A stretch of 64,000 nt of DNA from WHSW01 sp963759295 (GCA_963759295.1 CAVWYT010000011.1:434001-498000), one strand, 5' to 3'; numbered from the stretch's first letter, positions 46,901 through 58,307 are shown. Notes: generated from the sequence alone by a model not told the origin. Made by a program: numbers and translations.

Positions 46901-47844
46901 GGGCGATTCGGATCGAGCGGTTCGGCGGGCCCGAGGTGATGGAGCTGGTCGAGCTGCCCGATCCGGTCCCCGCCGACGCCGAGGTGCTGGTCGAGGTCGC
47001 GCGCTGCGGGATCAACTTCGCCGACACCCACGCCACCCGCAACGACTACCTCGCCGAGCAGACCCTGCCGCTGACGCCGGGCGGCGAGGTCTCGGGACGG
47101 ACGCCCGACGGGCGCCGCGTGGCCGCGATCCTGCCCACCGGCGGCTATGCGCAGAAGGTGGCGGTCCCGGAATCGTGGCTGGTTCCGGTGTCCGACGGCG
47201 TCGACGACGACCAGGCGGCGGCGCTGCTGCTCCAGGGGCTGACCGCCCACGCGCTGGTCCACCGCTGCGCCCGGCTCGAGCCGGGCGAGGCCGTTGTCGT
47301 CGAGGCGGCGGCCGGCGGCACCGGCACCTTGGCGGTGCAGCTCGCGAAGCGTGCCGGGGCGCGGGTGATCGCGCTCGCCTCGACCGCCGACAAGCGGGCC
47401 CTGGCGAGCAGGCTCGGCGCCGACGCCACGGTCGACTCGCGCGCCGAGGACCTCGGCGCGGCGATCGTCGACGCCAACCAGGGCCGGCCGGTCGACGCGG
47501 TGCTCGAGATGACCGGCGGCGCCAGCTTCGAGGCCTGCCTGCGGACCCTGGCGCCGTTCGGGCGCATGGTCACCTTCGGGATCGCGTCGCGGGAGCAGAA
47601 CCAGGTCGCGACCGGCCATCTGATGCGCCATTCGCGGGCCGTGATCGGATTCTGGCTCATGCACTTGATCCCGCGCCGCGCCGAGGTAGCTACGATGATC
47701 GCTGACCTTTACGGCGCGGTCGCCGCCGGCGAGCTCGAGGTCGTCGTCGGCGATGTCTACGCGCTCTCGGACGTCCGCCGCGCCCACGAGGACCTGGCCG
47801 CGAGGCGCACGACCGGCAAGCTGTTGCTGGACCCATCACGATGA
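46897..47844 (+). CDS. Zinc-independent NADPH:quinone oxidoreductase (MDR family)
   Basis: The 315-aa protein has the medium-chain dehydrogenase fold: an N-terminal GroES-like part (AIRIERFGGPEVMELVELPD, ARCGINFADTHATRNDYL) and an NADPH-binding part (VEAAAGGTGTLAVQLAKRAG). No zinc-binding cysteine set is present. Such enzymes reduce quinones or alpha,beta-unsaturated carbonyls. It overlaps the helicase gene by ATGA. Confidence 0.87.
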   Translation: MRAIRIERFGGPEVMELVELPDPVPADAEVLVEVARCGINFADTHATRNDYLAEQTLPLTPGGEVSGRTPDGRRVAAILPTGGYAQKVAVPESWLVPVSDGVDDDQAAALLLQGLTAHALVHRCARLEPGEAVVVEAAAGGTGTLAVQLAKRAGARVIALASTADKRALASRLGADATVDSRAEDLGAAIVDANQGRPVDAVLEMTGGASFEACLRTLAPFGRMVTFGIASREQNQVATGHLMRHSRAVIGFWLMHLIPRRAEVATMIADLYGAVAAGELEVVVGDVYALSDVRRAHEDLAARRTTGKLLLDPSR

Positions 47845-49337
47845 CCACCTTCAAGGAACTCGGGCTCGAGCAGGACGTCCTGCGGGCGCTCGACGAGCTC
47901 GGCTACACGGAGCCGACCGCGATTCAGGAGCAGGCGATCCCCGCGCTGCTCGCCGGCCACGACGTGATCGGCCAGGCGCAGACCGGGACCGGCAAGACGG
48001 CCGCCTTCGGGCTGCCGCTGCTCCAGTACCTCGATCCCTCCTGGAAGGAGACGCAGGCGATCGTCCTCACCCCGACCCGCGAGCTCTGCATCCAGGTCAC
48101 CCAGGCGCTGCGCGCCTACGCCGAGCACGTCGACATCGAGGTGGTCGCCGTCTTCGGCGGCGCGCCGATCGCGACCCAGCAGTCGCGGCTGCGCAAGGGT
48201 GCGCACCTCGTCGTCGCCACCGTCGGGCGGATGATGGACCTGATCTCGCGCCGCTCGCTGGTCCTCACCTCGGCGCGCTACGTCGTCCTCGACGAGGCCG
48301 ACGAGATGCTCGACCTGGGGTTCATCGAGGACGTCGAGAAGATCCTCCGGATGTGCCCCTCGGGACGCCAGACGATGCTGTTCTCGGCGACCATACCGCC
48401 GCCGATCGCCCGGCTCGCCGAGCAGTACATGTACGACCCGGTGACGATCAAGGTGACCCCGAAGCAGCTCACCGTCGACGCGATCGAGCAGGCGTACGTC
48501 GAGGTCGAGCCGCGCAACAAGACCGAGCGGCTGATCGAGGTGCTGCGGGCCGAGGAGCCCGAGCAGGCGATCATCTTCTGCCGCACGAAGATCGGCGCGG
48601 CGCGCCTCGACCGCGAGCTCCGCGACAAGGGCTTTCGCAACAAGGCGCTGCACGGCGACATGAGCCAGGGCCAGCGCGACGGGGTGATGATCCAGTTCAA
48701 GGACCACAACCTGCCGCTGCTGGTCGCCACCGACGTCGCCGCCCGCGGGCTCGACATCGAGCACGTCACCCACGTGATCAACTACGACCTGCCCAACAAC
48801 ACCGAGATCTACGTGCACCGGATCGGGCGCACGGGACGGGTCGGGCGCACCGGCCGGGCGATCACCTTCGTGACCGCCAAGCAGCGTCACGAGATCCCGC
48901 GGATCGAGCGCGAGGCGAAGACCGCGATCGGCGAGTGGGAGCCGCCCGAGGAGCGGATCGAGCACGCGCCGCGCCCCCGCCGTCGCGACCACGACCGCGA
49001 GCGCCCGCGGCGCGAGCGCGAGCCGCGCCCCGAGGCCGCGCCGGTCGCGGCGACCGATGGGGCGGCGCCGGGCGAGGCCGAGGTCGCGGAGCCGGTCAAC
49101 GGCCACGTGAAGCTGTTCGTCAACCGCGGTCAGCGCAGCGGGATCACCGAGGACAACCTGCGCTGGGCGCTCACCGAGGGCGCCGTGATCCCGGACGAGC
49201 AGATCGGCGCGATCCGCGTGCTCGAGCGCTTCTCGTTCGTCGAGCTCCCGGACGAGCACGCCAAGCTCGCGCTCGAGCGCCTCGACGGGACGAAGCTCGA
49301 GGGCAAGCAGATCCGGGTCGAGTACGCGAAGGACTGA
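47841..49337 (+). CDS. DEAD-box RNA helicase with DbpA-type RNA-binding domain
   Basis: The 498-aa protein has all helicase motifs: Q motif (YTEPTAIQEQAIPALL), motif I (AQTGTGKTAAFGLPLL), motif II DEAD (VLDEADEMLDLG), SAT (LFSATIPPPIA) and the HRIGRTGRVGRTGRA region. A basic linker (residues about 360-410, RPRRRDHDRERPRREREPRP) leads to a C-terminal DbpA-like domain (VKLFVNRGQRSGITEDNLRW). The likely role is ribosome assembly or RNA remodelling, perhaps in cold. The ATG overlaps the oxidoreductase stop. Confidence 0.92.
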   Translation: MTTFKELGLEQDVLRALDELGYTEPTAIQEQAIPALLAGHDVIGQAQTGTGKTAAFGLPLLQYLDPSWKETQAIVLTPTRELCIQVTQALRAYAEHVDIEVVAVFGGAPIATQQSRLRKGAHLVVATVGRMMDLISRRSLVLTSARYVVLDEADEMLDLGFIEDVEKILRMCPSGRQTMLFSATIPPPIARLAEQYMYDPVTIKVTPKQLTVDAIEQAYVEVEPRNKTERLIEVLRAEEPEQAIIFCRTKIGAARLDRELRDKGFRNKALHGDMSQGQRDGVMIQFKDHNLPLLVATDVAARGLDIEHVTHVINYDLPNNTEIYVHRIGRTGRVGRTGRAITFVTAKQRHEIPRIEREAKTAIGEWEPPEERIEHAPRPRRRDHDRERPRREREPRPEAAPVAATDGAAPGEAEVAEPVNGHVKLFVNRGQRSGITEDNLRWALTEGAVIPDEQIGAIRVLERFSFVELPDEHAKLALERLDGTKLEGKQIRVEYAKD

Positions 49338-49377
49338 ACGGCTCGCCGGGCGCCGTGGTCGCGCCCGCCAGGCGCCC

Positions 49378-50381
49378 TCAGCCCGTCTTGGTCTGCGCGG
49401 CGCGGCCCTCGCGGATCAGCCGTCGCAGGTCCCAGGCCCGGAACACGAGCCCGAGCGTGAGGAAGGCGATCGCCACCGACCAGACGGTGACCGCGACCTG
49501 CTGGCCGACCGAGTAGGCGAGCACCGCCGCGTAGGTGGGCCCGTTGAGGGCGACGACGAGCAGCGCCTGCTGGGCGCCGGCGCCGCCGGGGGTGAACGGC
49601 AGCGCCCCGGTGATCGCCTGCACGCGACATCACGAGCAGCACGTTGTCGAACGAGCCGCCGATGTTGAACGCGTCGAGAAAGAGCCAGAAGGAGGCGAAG
49701 CGCAGCAGCCACCCGGCCGCCTGCCAGGCGAACACCTCGCGCAGGTACCGGCGCGGCTGGCGGAAGATCGCCACGCCCTGCTTCAGGTGCGCCCAGAACG
49801 ACTCGACACGGCGCGCGAGGACCGCGATCAGGACGACGATCCCGATCCCGATCACGGTCAGGGTCAGCAGCAGCAGCTGCGGGTGCGCCGCCCAGAAGGA
49901 GATCTCGAACGCCGGCAGCTCGGGCAGTCGCGGCGCCGCCGGCAGCAGGCCCTGGGTGATCGCGTACAGCAGGACCAGGAGGCCGATCGCGGTGTCGAAC
50001 GGCGCCAGGACCGCGAACGAGGAGATGATCGCCGGGTAGGACGAGCCGCGGACGCTGCGCTTCGCGAGCACGATCTTGAGCGCGTCGCCGCCGCGGGCCG
50101 GGAGGATCCCGTTCAGCCCGGCGCCGACCAGGAAGGCGCCGACGACGCCGCGCTCGCTGACCGCGTCCCGCGGATAGGCGGCGCGCAGCGCGTTCGCCCA
50201 GCCGTGCGCGCGGCAGAGCTGCAGCCCCAGCGACAGCAGCAGCGCCGCGGCCAGGTACGGGAGGTCGATGCGGGCGAGGTCGTCGGCGAAGTTGCGAAAT
50301 CGCGTCGAAGACGCGGTCGATCTGCCCGCCGAGGTCGATCGCGGCGAGGGGCGGCTCACCGTCACAAGCTAGCCCGCCCAT
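49378..50381 (-). CDS. LPG-synthase-type transmembrane protein (UPF0104 family), two frameshifts
   Basis: About 334 aa once frame changes near 49628 and 50300 are corrected. ATG 50381 is assumed. Seven to eight membrane helices and the signatures GAGLNGILPARGGDALKIVL and ITGALPFTPGGAGAQQALLV match the lysylphosphatidylglycerol synthase transmembrane (AglD-like) family, often flippases or regulators of envelope lipids. The start codon is only 13 nt from the divergent next gene. Confidence 0.75.
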
Positions 50382-50394
50382 AAGCTGCGGCCCG

Positions 50395-51937
50395 ATGCCG
50401 GCCGACCGCTCGATCGCGCTCCCGACCGCTGCTCGCGGCGGCGCTCGCCGTCGCCTACCTGATCTGGGCTCCGCCGAGCCAGGACCTCGCCGCCGCGACC
50501 TTTCGCGCCGATCTGTTCGCCGACGCACGGATTCGTGCTCTGGAACAACGCCTGGTACTCGGGCCACTACCTCCTCTCCTACAGCGTCCTGTACCCGCCG
50601 CTCGGCGCGCTGCTCGGCGTCCGGCGAGGCCGGCGCCGTCGCCGCGGTCGCGGCGGCGGCGCTGTTCGCGCTGCTCGCGCGCCGGCGCTTCGGCGACCGC
50701 GGCGCTGGTGCCGTCGCTGTGGTTCGCCGCCGCGGCCTCGATCTGGCTGCTCACCGGCCGGATGACGTTCCTGCTCGCGCTGCCGTTCGGGCTCGCGGCG
50801 ATGCTCCCGACCGCAGGTCCGCGGCTGGCGCTCGCCGGCGCCCTGGCGGCGATGTCCAGCCTCGCGAGCCCGGTCGTCGGGCTGTTCGTCGGGCTCGCCG
50901 GGGTGGCCCTGGCGATCGCCGGGGAGCGGGCCGCGCGGCGCCTGGCTCGCCCTCGGCGCGGCGGTGCCGATCGTCGCCCTCAACCTCGCGTTTCCGACCG
51001 GGGGCGACGAGCCGTTCGTGTTCTCGGCCTTCATCGCCGTCCCGATCCTCGCCCTCGGCGTGCTCTGGCTGGTGCCCTGCCGAGTACCGGGCGCTGCGGA
51101 TCGGGGCGGTGCTCTACGCGGCCCTCGCCGTCGCTCGTCTTCGCCGCCCCGAACGCCCTCGGCGGCAACGTCACCCGGCTCGGGGCGCTGCTCGCCGGTC
51201 CGGTGCTGGCGCTGGTGCTGTGGCCGCGGGGCCGCCTGGTCGATCGTCGCGGTGTCGGTTCCGCTGCTCTACTGGCAGCTGGTCGCGCCGGTCCGCGACG
51301 CTCACAAGGCGATCGGCGATCCGTCGACCGAGCGCGCCTTCTACGAGCCGCTGCTCGCCGAGCTCGACCGGATCGGGCGACCGGCGGGCTCGTTCCGGAT
51401 CGAGATCCCGCCGACCCAGAACCGCTGGGAGGCGGCCTACGTCGCACCCGAGCTACCCGATCGCCCGCGGCTGGCTGCGCCAGCTCGAGTCCGACGACTT
51501 CGACCTGTTCACCGACGGCAACCTGACCGCGGGCGCCTACCTGGACTGGCTACGTCGACACGGGGTCAGCTACGTCGCCGTCCCGGACGCGAAGCTCGAC
51601 TACATGTCCGACGACGAGGTGGCGCTGATCGACCGGGGCCTCGCGTACCTGGTCCCGGTCTGGAGCGACTCGAACTGGCGCCTGTACCGGGTCGCGCGGC
51701 GAGCGCGAATGGAGCCTCGACGGCGATGGGGGCCACCGAGGACTGGGCCGGATGCGTTCACGCTCACACGCCCGAGGTCCGGGGCGCTGCCGTTCAGCTG
51801 GAACCGCTATTGGGACGTGACCGCGGGCGACGCCTGCCTGCGGGAGACCGACGACGGGGCGACGGAGGTCGAGGTCCGCTCGCCCGGGACGGTCACGGTC
51901 GCCACGCCGAATCGGCGGAGACCCGTGCTCGGAATAG
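50395..51937 (+). CDS. Polytopic membrane protein, GT-C-like, with many frameshifts
   Basis: At least eight frame changes occur between 50430 and 51460, so the exact sequence is uncertain. Reading across them gives about ten hydrophobic segments, for example WNNAWYSGHYLLSYSVLYPP, ASPVVGLFVGLAGVALAIAG and VSVPLLYWQLVAPVRDAHKA. A soluble C-terminal part follows (RHGVSYVAVPDAKLDYMSDD). The layout resembles multi-helix glycosyltransferases and related membrane proteins of actinobacteria, but I could not identify catalytic residues. The stop is taken as TAG 51935-51937, which is tentative. Confidence 0.55.
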
Positions 51938-52767
51938 CCCTCGGCGCTCGCCTCGAGCGTCGCCTGGGGCGTCTCGGACTTCCTCGGTGGGCTGCAGAGC
52001 CGGCGGATCGCCGCGCTCAGCGTGCTCCTCGTCAGCCAGCCGGTCGGGCTGGTGCTCGCGCTCGCGGTCGCGCTCGCCTTCGGCGGCACGGCGCTCAGCG
52101 GCGAGCGACGCGGCTCTCGCGATCGCCGCCGGGGCGGTGGTCGTGCTCGCGCTCGGCGCCTTCTACCGGGCGATGGCGCTCGGCTCGGTGAGCGTGGTCG
52201 CGACGATCGGGGCGCTCGGCGTCATCGTCCCGGTCGTCGCCGGGCTCGCGCAGGGCGACGATCCCGCGGCGATCCAGGCCCTCGGTGCCGCGGTCGCGAT
52301 CGCCGGCGTGGTGCTCGTCTCCCGCGAGCCCGATCCGGAGTGGCGCGCCGCCGGGAGGGCCTCGGTCGGCCTCGCGGCGCTGGCGGCGCTCGGCTTCGGG
52401 ACGTTCTTCTGGCTGCTCGACGTCAGCTCCGGACCCGAGCCGGCGTGGACGATCGTCGTGGCGCGCACCGGCGGTGTCGCCGTGCTGCTCGTCGGCGCGT
52501 TGTGGGCCCGGCCCTCGATGGCGATCCCGCGCGACGGTGGCGCCGTGGCTGGTCGTGATCGGAGTCTGCGACGTGACCGCCAACTCGCTGTTCGCCGTCG
52601 CCACCAACCACGGCCTCCTGTCGCTGGTCTCGGTCGCGGGGTCGCTGTACTCGGCGGTCACCGTGCTGCTGGCCCGTTTGGTGCTCGGCGAGCGGCTCGC
52701 GCGCCCGCGCCAGGTGGGCGTGGTGGTGGCGCTCGCCGGGGTGGCGATGATCGCCGCCGGCTCCTAG
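51925..52767 (+). CDS. EamA-type drug/metabolite transporter (frameshifted)
   Basis: Reading from a possible GTG 51925, with frame changes near 51960, 52105 and 52548, gives a ten-helix protein (VSDFLGGLQSRRIAALSVLL, GALGVIVPVVAGLAQGDDPA, GVCDVTANSLFAVATNHGLL, VTVLLARLVLGERLARPRQV). These are two EamA repeats, typical of DMT-family exporters. It overlaps the end of the previous gene and the last bases of the convergent HAD gene. Confidence 0.75.
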
Positions 52768-53380
52768 CCCCGAGCCCGGCGCAGGGGCACCGCGAGCAGC
52801 GTCTCGAGCCGCTCGATGGTGCGCTCGGCGTCGCGGTGAAGGACCGCGGTCATCCCGACCGCCTCGGCGCCGTCGCAGTTCTCGCGCAGGTCGTCGACGA
52901 ACACCGCCGCCTCGGGCTCGACCTCGAGCCGCTCGCAGGCGAGCATGTAGATCCCCGGCTGCGGCTTGTGCATGCCGACCTCGCCCGAGATCACCGCGGC
53001 GTCGAAGAGGCCGGTCGAGGGCGCGGTCATAGATCCCGAGCCCCCAGGAGTTGGAGATCAGGCCGGTCTTGAGGCCGGCCTGATGCGCGGCTCGGACCGC
53101 GCCGACCATCGTCTCGTCCGGTCGCAGGTCGGCGAACATCCTGGCTATCAGGCCCTCGTGCTCGGCGATCCCGAGCAGGGCGCCGAACCGAGCCTCGAAC
53201 TCCTGGTCGGTGAGCTCGCCCGTTTCGAGGCCGCGCAGCAGCCGCAGCGCCTCGGCATCGCCGCGGAACAGTTCGCGCACCGGTCTCGGGAGCGAGGCCC
53301 TCGGACTCGCAGAAGGCCGCGAACGCCGGCCAGATGCTCGTCGTCAGCACCCCGCCGAAGTCGACGAGAAGGGCTGCCAT
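52764..53380 (-). CDS. HAD-family hydrolase (frameshifted)
   Basis: ATG 53380 opens LLVDFGGVLTTSIWPAFAAF, an HAD motif I in which the DxD-type pair is replaced by DFGG, as in some HAD-IA members. After frame changes near 53290 and 53030 the sequence continues through GLKTGLISNSWGLGIYD and GMHKPQPGIYMLACERLEVE, then VFVDDLRENCDGAEAVGM, the motif IV DD pair. It is about 205 aa. Its start is 13 nt from the divergent phosphotransferase gene. Confidence 0.78.
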
Positions 53381-53393
53381 ATGCTTGCGCGCC

Positions 53394-54441
53394 ATGGGCG
53401 AGGAGGCTATCCGGGGCGCGGAGGTCGACGGCATCGAAGCCGAGCGCGTCGAGGCCTGGTTCGAGGCCAACGTCGGCGGCGTCGCGCCCACCGCTCGCCT
53501 TCGAGCGCGTCTCCGGCGGCCGCTCCAACCTCACCTACGCGGTCACCGACTCGGCGGGGGCGCGCTGGGCCCTGCGCCGCCCGCCGCTCGGCAAGCGGCT
53601 CGCCTCCGCGCACGACATGGCCCGGGAGCACAGGATCGTTTCCGCGCTCGGGCCGACGCCCGTCCCGGTCGCGCCCGTGGTCGGGATCTGCCGCGACGAG
53701 TCGGTCAACCAGGCGCCGTTCTACGTCATGGGCTGGGTCGAGGGCCCGATCATGCGCACGAAGGCCGACGCCGAGGCCTTCCCCGACGAGGCCGACCGGC
53801 GCGCGATCGGCGAGCGGGTGATCGACACGCTGGTCGAGATCCACTCGCTCGACCCCGACCAGGTCGGCCTCGGCGACCTGGCGAAGAAGGAGGATTACGT
53901 CGCCCGCCAGCTGCATCGCTGGCAGGGCCAGTGGGAGAAGTCGAGGACGCGCGAGCTGCCGCTGATCGACGAGGTCCACGACCGCCTCGCAGCCCGGATT
54001 CCGGCCCAGGGCCAGGCCGCGATCGTTCACGGCGACTACCGGATCGACAACATGATCCTCACCGACTCCGGCGAGGTTGCGGCGGTCGTCGACTGGGAGC
54101 TGTGCACGCTCGGCGACCCGCTGGCCGACCTCGGGCTGCTGCTCGTCTACTGGGGGGAGGAGGGCGACGAGCTGACCCCGCTGCTCGAGCCACCGACCCT
54201 CGCGCCGGGCTTTCCCGCGCGCTCGGAGGTCGCCGGGCTCTATGCGCGGCGCTGCGGCCGCGACGTCTCCGAGATCGACTTCTACGTCGCCCTCGGCCTC
54301 TGGAAGCTGGCGATCGTGCTCGAGGGCGTCTTCGCCCGCTTCCGCGCCGGCCAGTACGGCGACGCCGTCGAGGCCCGCGAGGGCGACGTCGTCGAGCAGC
54401 TCGCGGTCGCGGCATCCGACGCCGAGCGACGGCTCGGCTAG
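53394..54441 (+). CDS. Phosphotransferase of the aminoglycoside kinase-like family (ACAD10/FadE36-type)
   Basis: ATG 53394 gives about 349 aa after correcting one extra base near 53505. Motifs: FERVSGGRSNLTYAVTDSAG (nucleotide loop), IVHGDYRIDNMIL (catalytic HGD), VVDWELCTLGDPLADLGLLL (Mg-binding D). This APH-like family in actinobacteria and human ACAD10 is often next to acyl-CoA dehydrogenases, as here. It may phosphorylate a hydroxyacyl substrate. TATGCT at 53380 is a possible -10 box. Confidence 0.83.
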
Positions 54442-55700
54442 GAGACCGTGTCGGCGGCGGGCGCCGGCGACCGTTCCTCGGCCCGCTTCGCGGCCCGGTT
54501 CAGCTCGCGGCGCGCGACCACCATCTTGTGGACCTCGTCGGGCCCGTCGGCGACCTTGAGCATGCGCGAGAACCGCCACATCCCGGCCAGCGGCAGTGTC
54601 GTCGGACATCCCCAGCGAGCCGTGCACCTGGATCGCGCGATCGAGCACGTCCATGACCACGTTCGCCGCCACGACCTTGATCATCGAGATCTCGCGGCGC
54701 GCCTCCTTCTTGCCGTAGGCGTCCATCTTCCAGGCGGCCATCAGGGTCAGCAGCCGCGCCTGCTCGGTCTCGATCCGCGACTTGGCGATGAAGTCCTGGA
54801 CGAACTGCTTCTCGGCGAGCGTGCCGCCGAACGCCTCCCGAGTGTTGGCGCGCTCGCACATCATCTCGATCGCCCGCTCGCAGGTCCCGATCGCCCGCAT
54901 GCAGTGGTGGATGCGGCCGGGGCCGAGCCGGTCCTGGGCGATCACGAAGCCGGCCTGGCGCGGGCCGAGCAGGTTGGCGGCCGGCACGCGGCAGTCCTCG
55001 TAGAGGATCTCGCAGTGCCCCGGCCCGCCGTCGTGGCCCATCACCGGGACGGCGCGGACGAGGTCGAAGCCGGGCGGCGTCGGTCGGCACGAGGATCATC
55101 GAGGCGCGGGCGTAGGGATGGGCGTCGGGGTCGGTGACCACCATCGCGATCGCGACCGAGGCGCCGACCGCGCCCGAGGTGAACCACTTGTGGCCGTTGA
55201 TCACCCACTCGTCGCCGTCGAGCTCGGCGCGGGTCTGAAGCGTGGTCGGGTCCGAGCCGGCGACATCCGGCTCGGTCATCGAGAAGCAGGAGCGGATCTC
55301 GCCCTTCGAGCAGCGGCTCGAGCCAGCGCTCGCTGCTGCTCGGGCGTGCCGTGCTCGGCGAGGATCTCCGATGTTGCCGGTGTCGGGGGCGGAGCAGTTG
55401 AACGCCATCGGCGCGACCGCCGGGCTGCGGCCCATCTCCTCGCAGAGGACGCCGTACTCCCAGTTGGTGAGCCCGACGCCGTGCTCGGAGTCGGGCATGA
55501 ACAGGTTCCACAGCCCCTCGGCCTTCGCCCGCTCGCGGATCTCGACCAGGATCTCGGGGTAGGCGCCGGCCGGACTCGACCGTGACCTCCTCGTCGAGCG
55601 CGCGCAGCGCCTCGGCCTCGTTCGGGTAGACGTGCGCGTCCATGAACTCGCGGATCCGATCGCGAAGCTCCGAGACTCGCGGGCTGAGCTCGAAGTCCAT
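54438..55700 (-). CDS. Acyl-CoA dehydrogenase next to the phosphotransferase (frameshifted)
   Basis: ATG 55700 opens a family N-terminus (DFELSPRVSELRDRIREFMD). Frame changes occur near 55570, 55370, 55320, 55083 and 54600. The blocks CFSMTEPDVAGSDPTTLQT, NGHKWFTSGAVGASVAIAMV and IQVHGSLGMSDDT are in the right order, so it is one gene of about 420 aa. Together with the convergent APH-like kinase it recalls the two halves of human ACAD10, which acts on 4-hydroxyacyl-CoA substrates. That functional link is inferred. Confidence 0.82.
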
Positions 55701-55713
55701 GGCCGCCTGGCCG

Positions 55714-56758
55714 CTAGAAGGCGATCGGCGATGTAATCGTCCGGGAAGCCGGACGGTCCGAAGAACCAGCTCTCGATCGCGTAGCGCGTGTTCGGCATGT
55801 CGGGCTCGACCGCCGTGCGGTGCAGGAAGAGGTCGTCGAAGAGGACGACGTCGCCCGGCTCGAATGATCGGCCGGACGATGCCCGGCCTCACCGGCGGCC
55901 TCGCGCGCGACCTGGTCGGCGACCGACCATTCGAAGATCGCGCCCTCGGTGCCGGTGGCCGACGATGTAGTCGAGCCGTCGCGGGACGATGTCGAGGCCG
56001 GGCGCGTCGACGTCCGCAGTCGCGAGAGCGACATCCAGACGTTCAGCGCCCTCACGCCGTCGCCGAGGAAGGCTCCGTCCTGGTGCCAGGCCGTGCCCGC
56101 GCTCGCATCGACCTTGCGCAGGGTGCACTTGTTGACGGAGATCGCCGGACGCTCGCCGAGGTACCCGGTGATCACCTCGCGCAGGCCGACGCGCTCGAAC
56201 ATGTCGAGCATGTCGAACATCAGCCGGGGCGAGTCGGCGGCCCAGATCGAGCCGGTTGCGCTGACCCAGTCGCGGTCCGCGAGCTCGAAGGGCGGGTCGG
56301 GATCGAAGCGACTGCCAGTAGGCCGGTCGTCGGTGCCGTCCTCGCCGACCCGGTCGCGGGCCTCGAAGGCGCGCTCCATCTCGGCGATCATCGTCCTCGG
56401 CCTCGGAGCGGTCGATCACTCCGCGGATGATCAGGCAGCCGTACTGGAGCATCCCGGCGCGCAGCAGCTCGGGCGTCGAGCTCGGCGGGCGAGACCTCGG
56501 GGAGCCCGGATTCGGCGGCCGCGGGGGCCGGGGCGGGCTCGGGATGGCTCGGCGGCTCGGCGCTCGAGTCGACCATCCTCGCGCCCGCGGTGTGGCGCAG
56601 CCTCAGGATCTCGCGGTCGCTGCTCGGGGTTGCGGTTGTCGCGATTCGACGTCGACCAGCTCCTCGACCTGGGCGAGGAGCTCCTGCGCGTCGCCGTCCT
56701 CTCGGACCAGCGTGGCCGCTCCCGCCGGGCCGGCTTCCCTGCGTCGCCGAAACAGCAT
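55714..56758 (-). CDS. Phytanoyl-CoA dioxygenase-family protein (frameshifted)
   Basis: I join pieces from ATG 56758 to TAG 55714 across frame changes near 56640, 56470, 56400, 56010, 55950, 55880 and 55730. The iron site is TAWHQDGAFLGD (HxD) with a distal His in LFLHRTAVEPDMP. NTRYAIESWFFGPSGFPDDY and IAIAF end the protein. It should be a nonhaem Fe(II)/2-oxoglutarate hydroxylase of about 345 aa; the substrate is unknown. It directly follows the acyl-CoA dehydrogenase. Confidence 0.75.
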
Positions 56759-56780
56759 CGGCGGGGACGGTAGCAAGGAG

Positions 56781-57403
56781 CTACGAACGTCGGGCAAACG
56801 CCCAGACCTGGACCGGGAGATCGGGCTCGTTTCGAAGCGAGTGCCGGCGCGGCCTGAACGCCGACCAGCGGCTCAGGTTGCCGACCACGCACTGCCGGTT
56901 GCCCCACGATCCGACCGACTCCAGCTCCAGCCCCGCCGACTCGACGCAGCGTGGCGAGGCCCGCGGGGGTGAAGCGCCAGTAGTCGCGCATCCCCCAGAG
57001 CTCGTGGATCTTGATCAAGAACGGGGTGGAGACGATCACCAGGCCCCCGGAAGCGCAGAGCTCGCGCAGGTTCACCATCGCGGCGGCTGGATCGGGAACG
57101 TGCTCGATCACCTGCTCGCAGATGACGACGTCGAACCGCCGCTCCTCGGCCAGGGGCGCGCAGAGGTCGAACTCCGGGTAATTGAGCGCTCGCGTATTCC
57201 TTCCACGGCCGGCCGGCGTGCAGGTCGCCGCTGATCTCCACGGCGGTGCGGCGACGCGGATCGGCGGTCGCGATCCGCTCCTCGATCGCCCCGTTCATGA
57301 CCACGCGCTGCCACTGCTCGGGGGCCGAGCTCGCCTCCGGGTAGGCGATTTCGTCGGCGCGTCCCAGCACCCAGGACACGGGTCGGCGCAGCGCGCGCCT
57401 CAA
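56781..57403 (-). CDS. SAM-dependent methyltransferase (frameshifted)
   Basis: TTG 57403 with AGGGGG upstream gives about 206 aa after correcting shifts near 57190 and 56950. Key blocks are DVVICEQVIEHVPDPAAAM (post-II motif), LCASGGLVIVSTPFLIKIHE and WGMRDYWRFTPAGLATL. It is a class I methyltransferase of the type found in glycan and lipid clusters. TTGA overlap with the glycosyltransferase gene shows coupling. Confidence 0.75.
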
Positions 57404-58288
57404 AACAGCCCCCTCCACGTCTCCGGGATCGGCTCGACGTGGACCTCGATGTCCTCGAAGGAGCTGTCCTCGTAGAACCAGCGCTTGAATTCGCGGCCGC
57501 CGGCGATCCGGTTGTAGGCCGCCCAGCCGGCGTCGAGATCGGTCTCGTTCCACTTCCGGCGGCTGCGCAGCCGATGACGGGCGCGGCAGATCTCGTAATC
57601 CATCCGGTGCAGGTGGATCAGCCTCAGGTCCGGGTCCCAGTTCTGGCGTCCGTCCTGCGAGCATGTGAAAGCCCGGGACCCAGCGCAACGGCTCGGTGGC
57701 GAGCACCGGTTTGCTGTAGGCGTCGTTGGCGAACCAGTAACCGCGCTGATCGAGGATCGGAAGGCCGGGTCGGAAGGGCGGCTCGCGGTCGGCGAGGTGA
57801 ATGACCTCGTAACCCATCGGGTTGACGAAGTCCTCGTCGATCCGATTCAGGTACTCGTCGAGCGTCCCCCACTCGGGCAGGGGCGTGACGATCTCGTCGA
57901 CGTCGACGGTCAGCACCACGTCGTAGTCATCGAGCAGCTCACGCTGATGACCCTCGATCGTCCTCACCATCCACGTGTGGTCGACGCCCTCGTGGCTGAC
58001 CGGTATCCGCACGAAGCCGCCGGCGTCGGTCGAGCCGTCGGTCGTCTGGTGATCGAGAACGTAGATGTCCTCGGGCCCGAAGTAGCGGGAGTAATAGCCG
58101 AGCCAGATCGGCAGGAAGACCGACTCGTCGTGGACCATGGTCAGCACCGCGCTCCGGGTGGTCGCCCGAGGCGTGCGGCCCTCGTAGTGCTGCCTGCGGG
58201 CCTCGCGCCAGTACGGGTAGAAGTAGGCCATCGGATGGACCGGGTCGGTCTCGACCTCGACCGGCGCTCGATGCGGCAGCAGCGTCAT
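57400..58288 (-). CDS. Glycosyltransferase family 2/92-like protein (one frameshift)
   Basis: ATG 58288 gives about 295 aa with one shift near 57655. LTMVHDESVFLPIWLGYYSR, YVLDHQTTDGSTDAGG and VVLTVDVDEIVTPLPEWGTL (a DxD sugar-nucleotide site) mark a GT-A glycosyltransferase of the DUF616/GT92-like type. It lies between a hexapeptide acyltransferase and a methyltransferase, a typical envelope-glycan set. Confidence 0.75.
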
Positions 58289-58307
58289 CGTCCGGCGGAC
58301 CGGCGTC

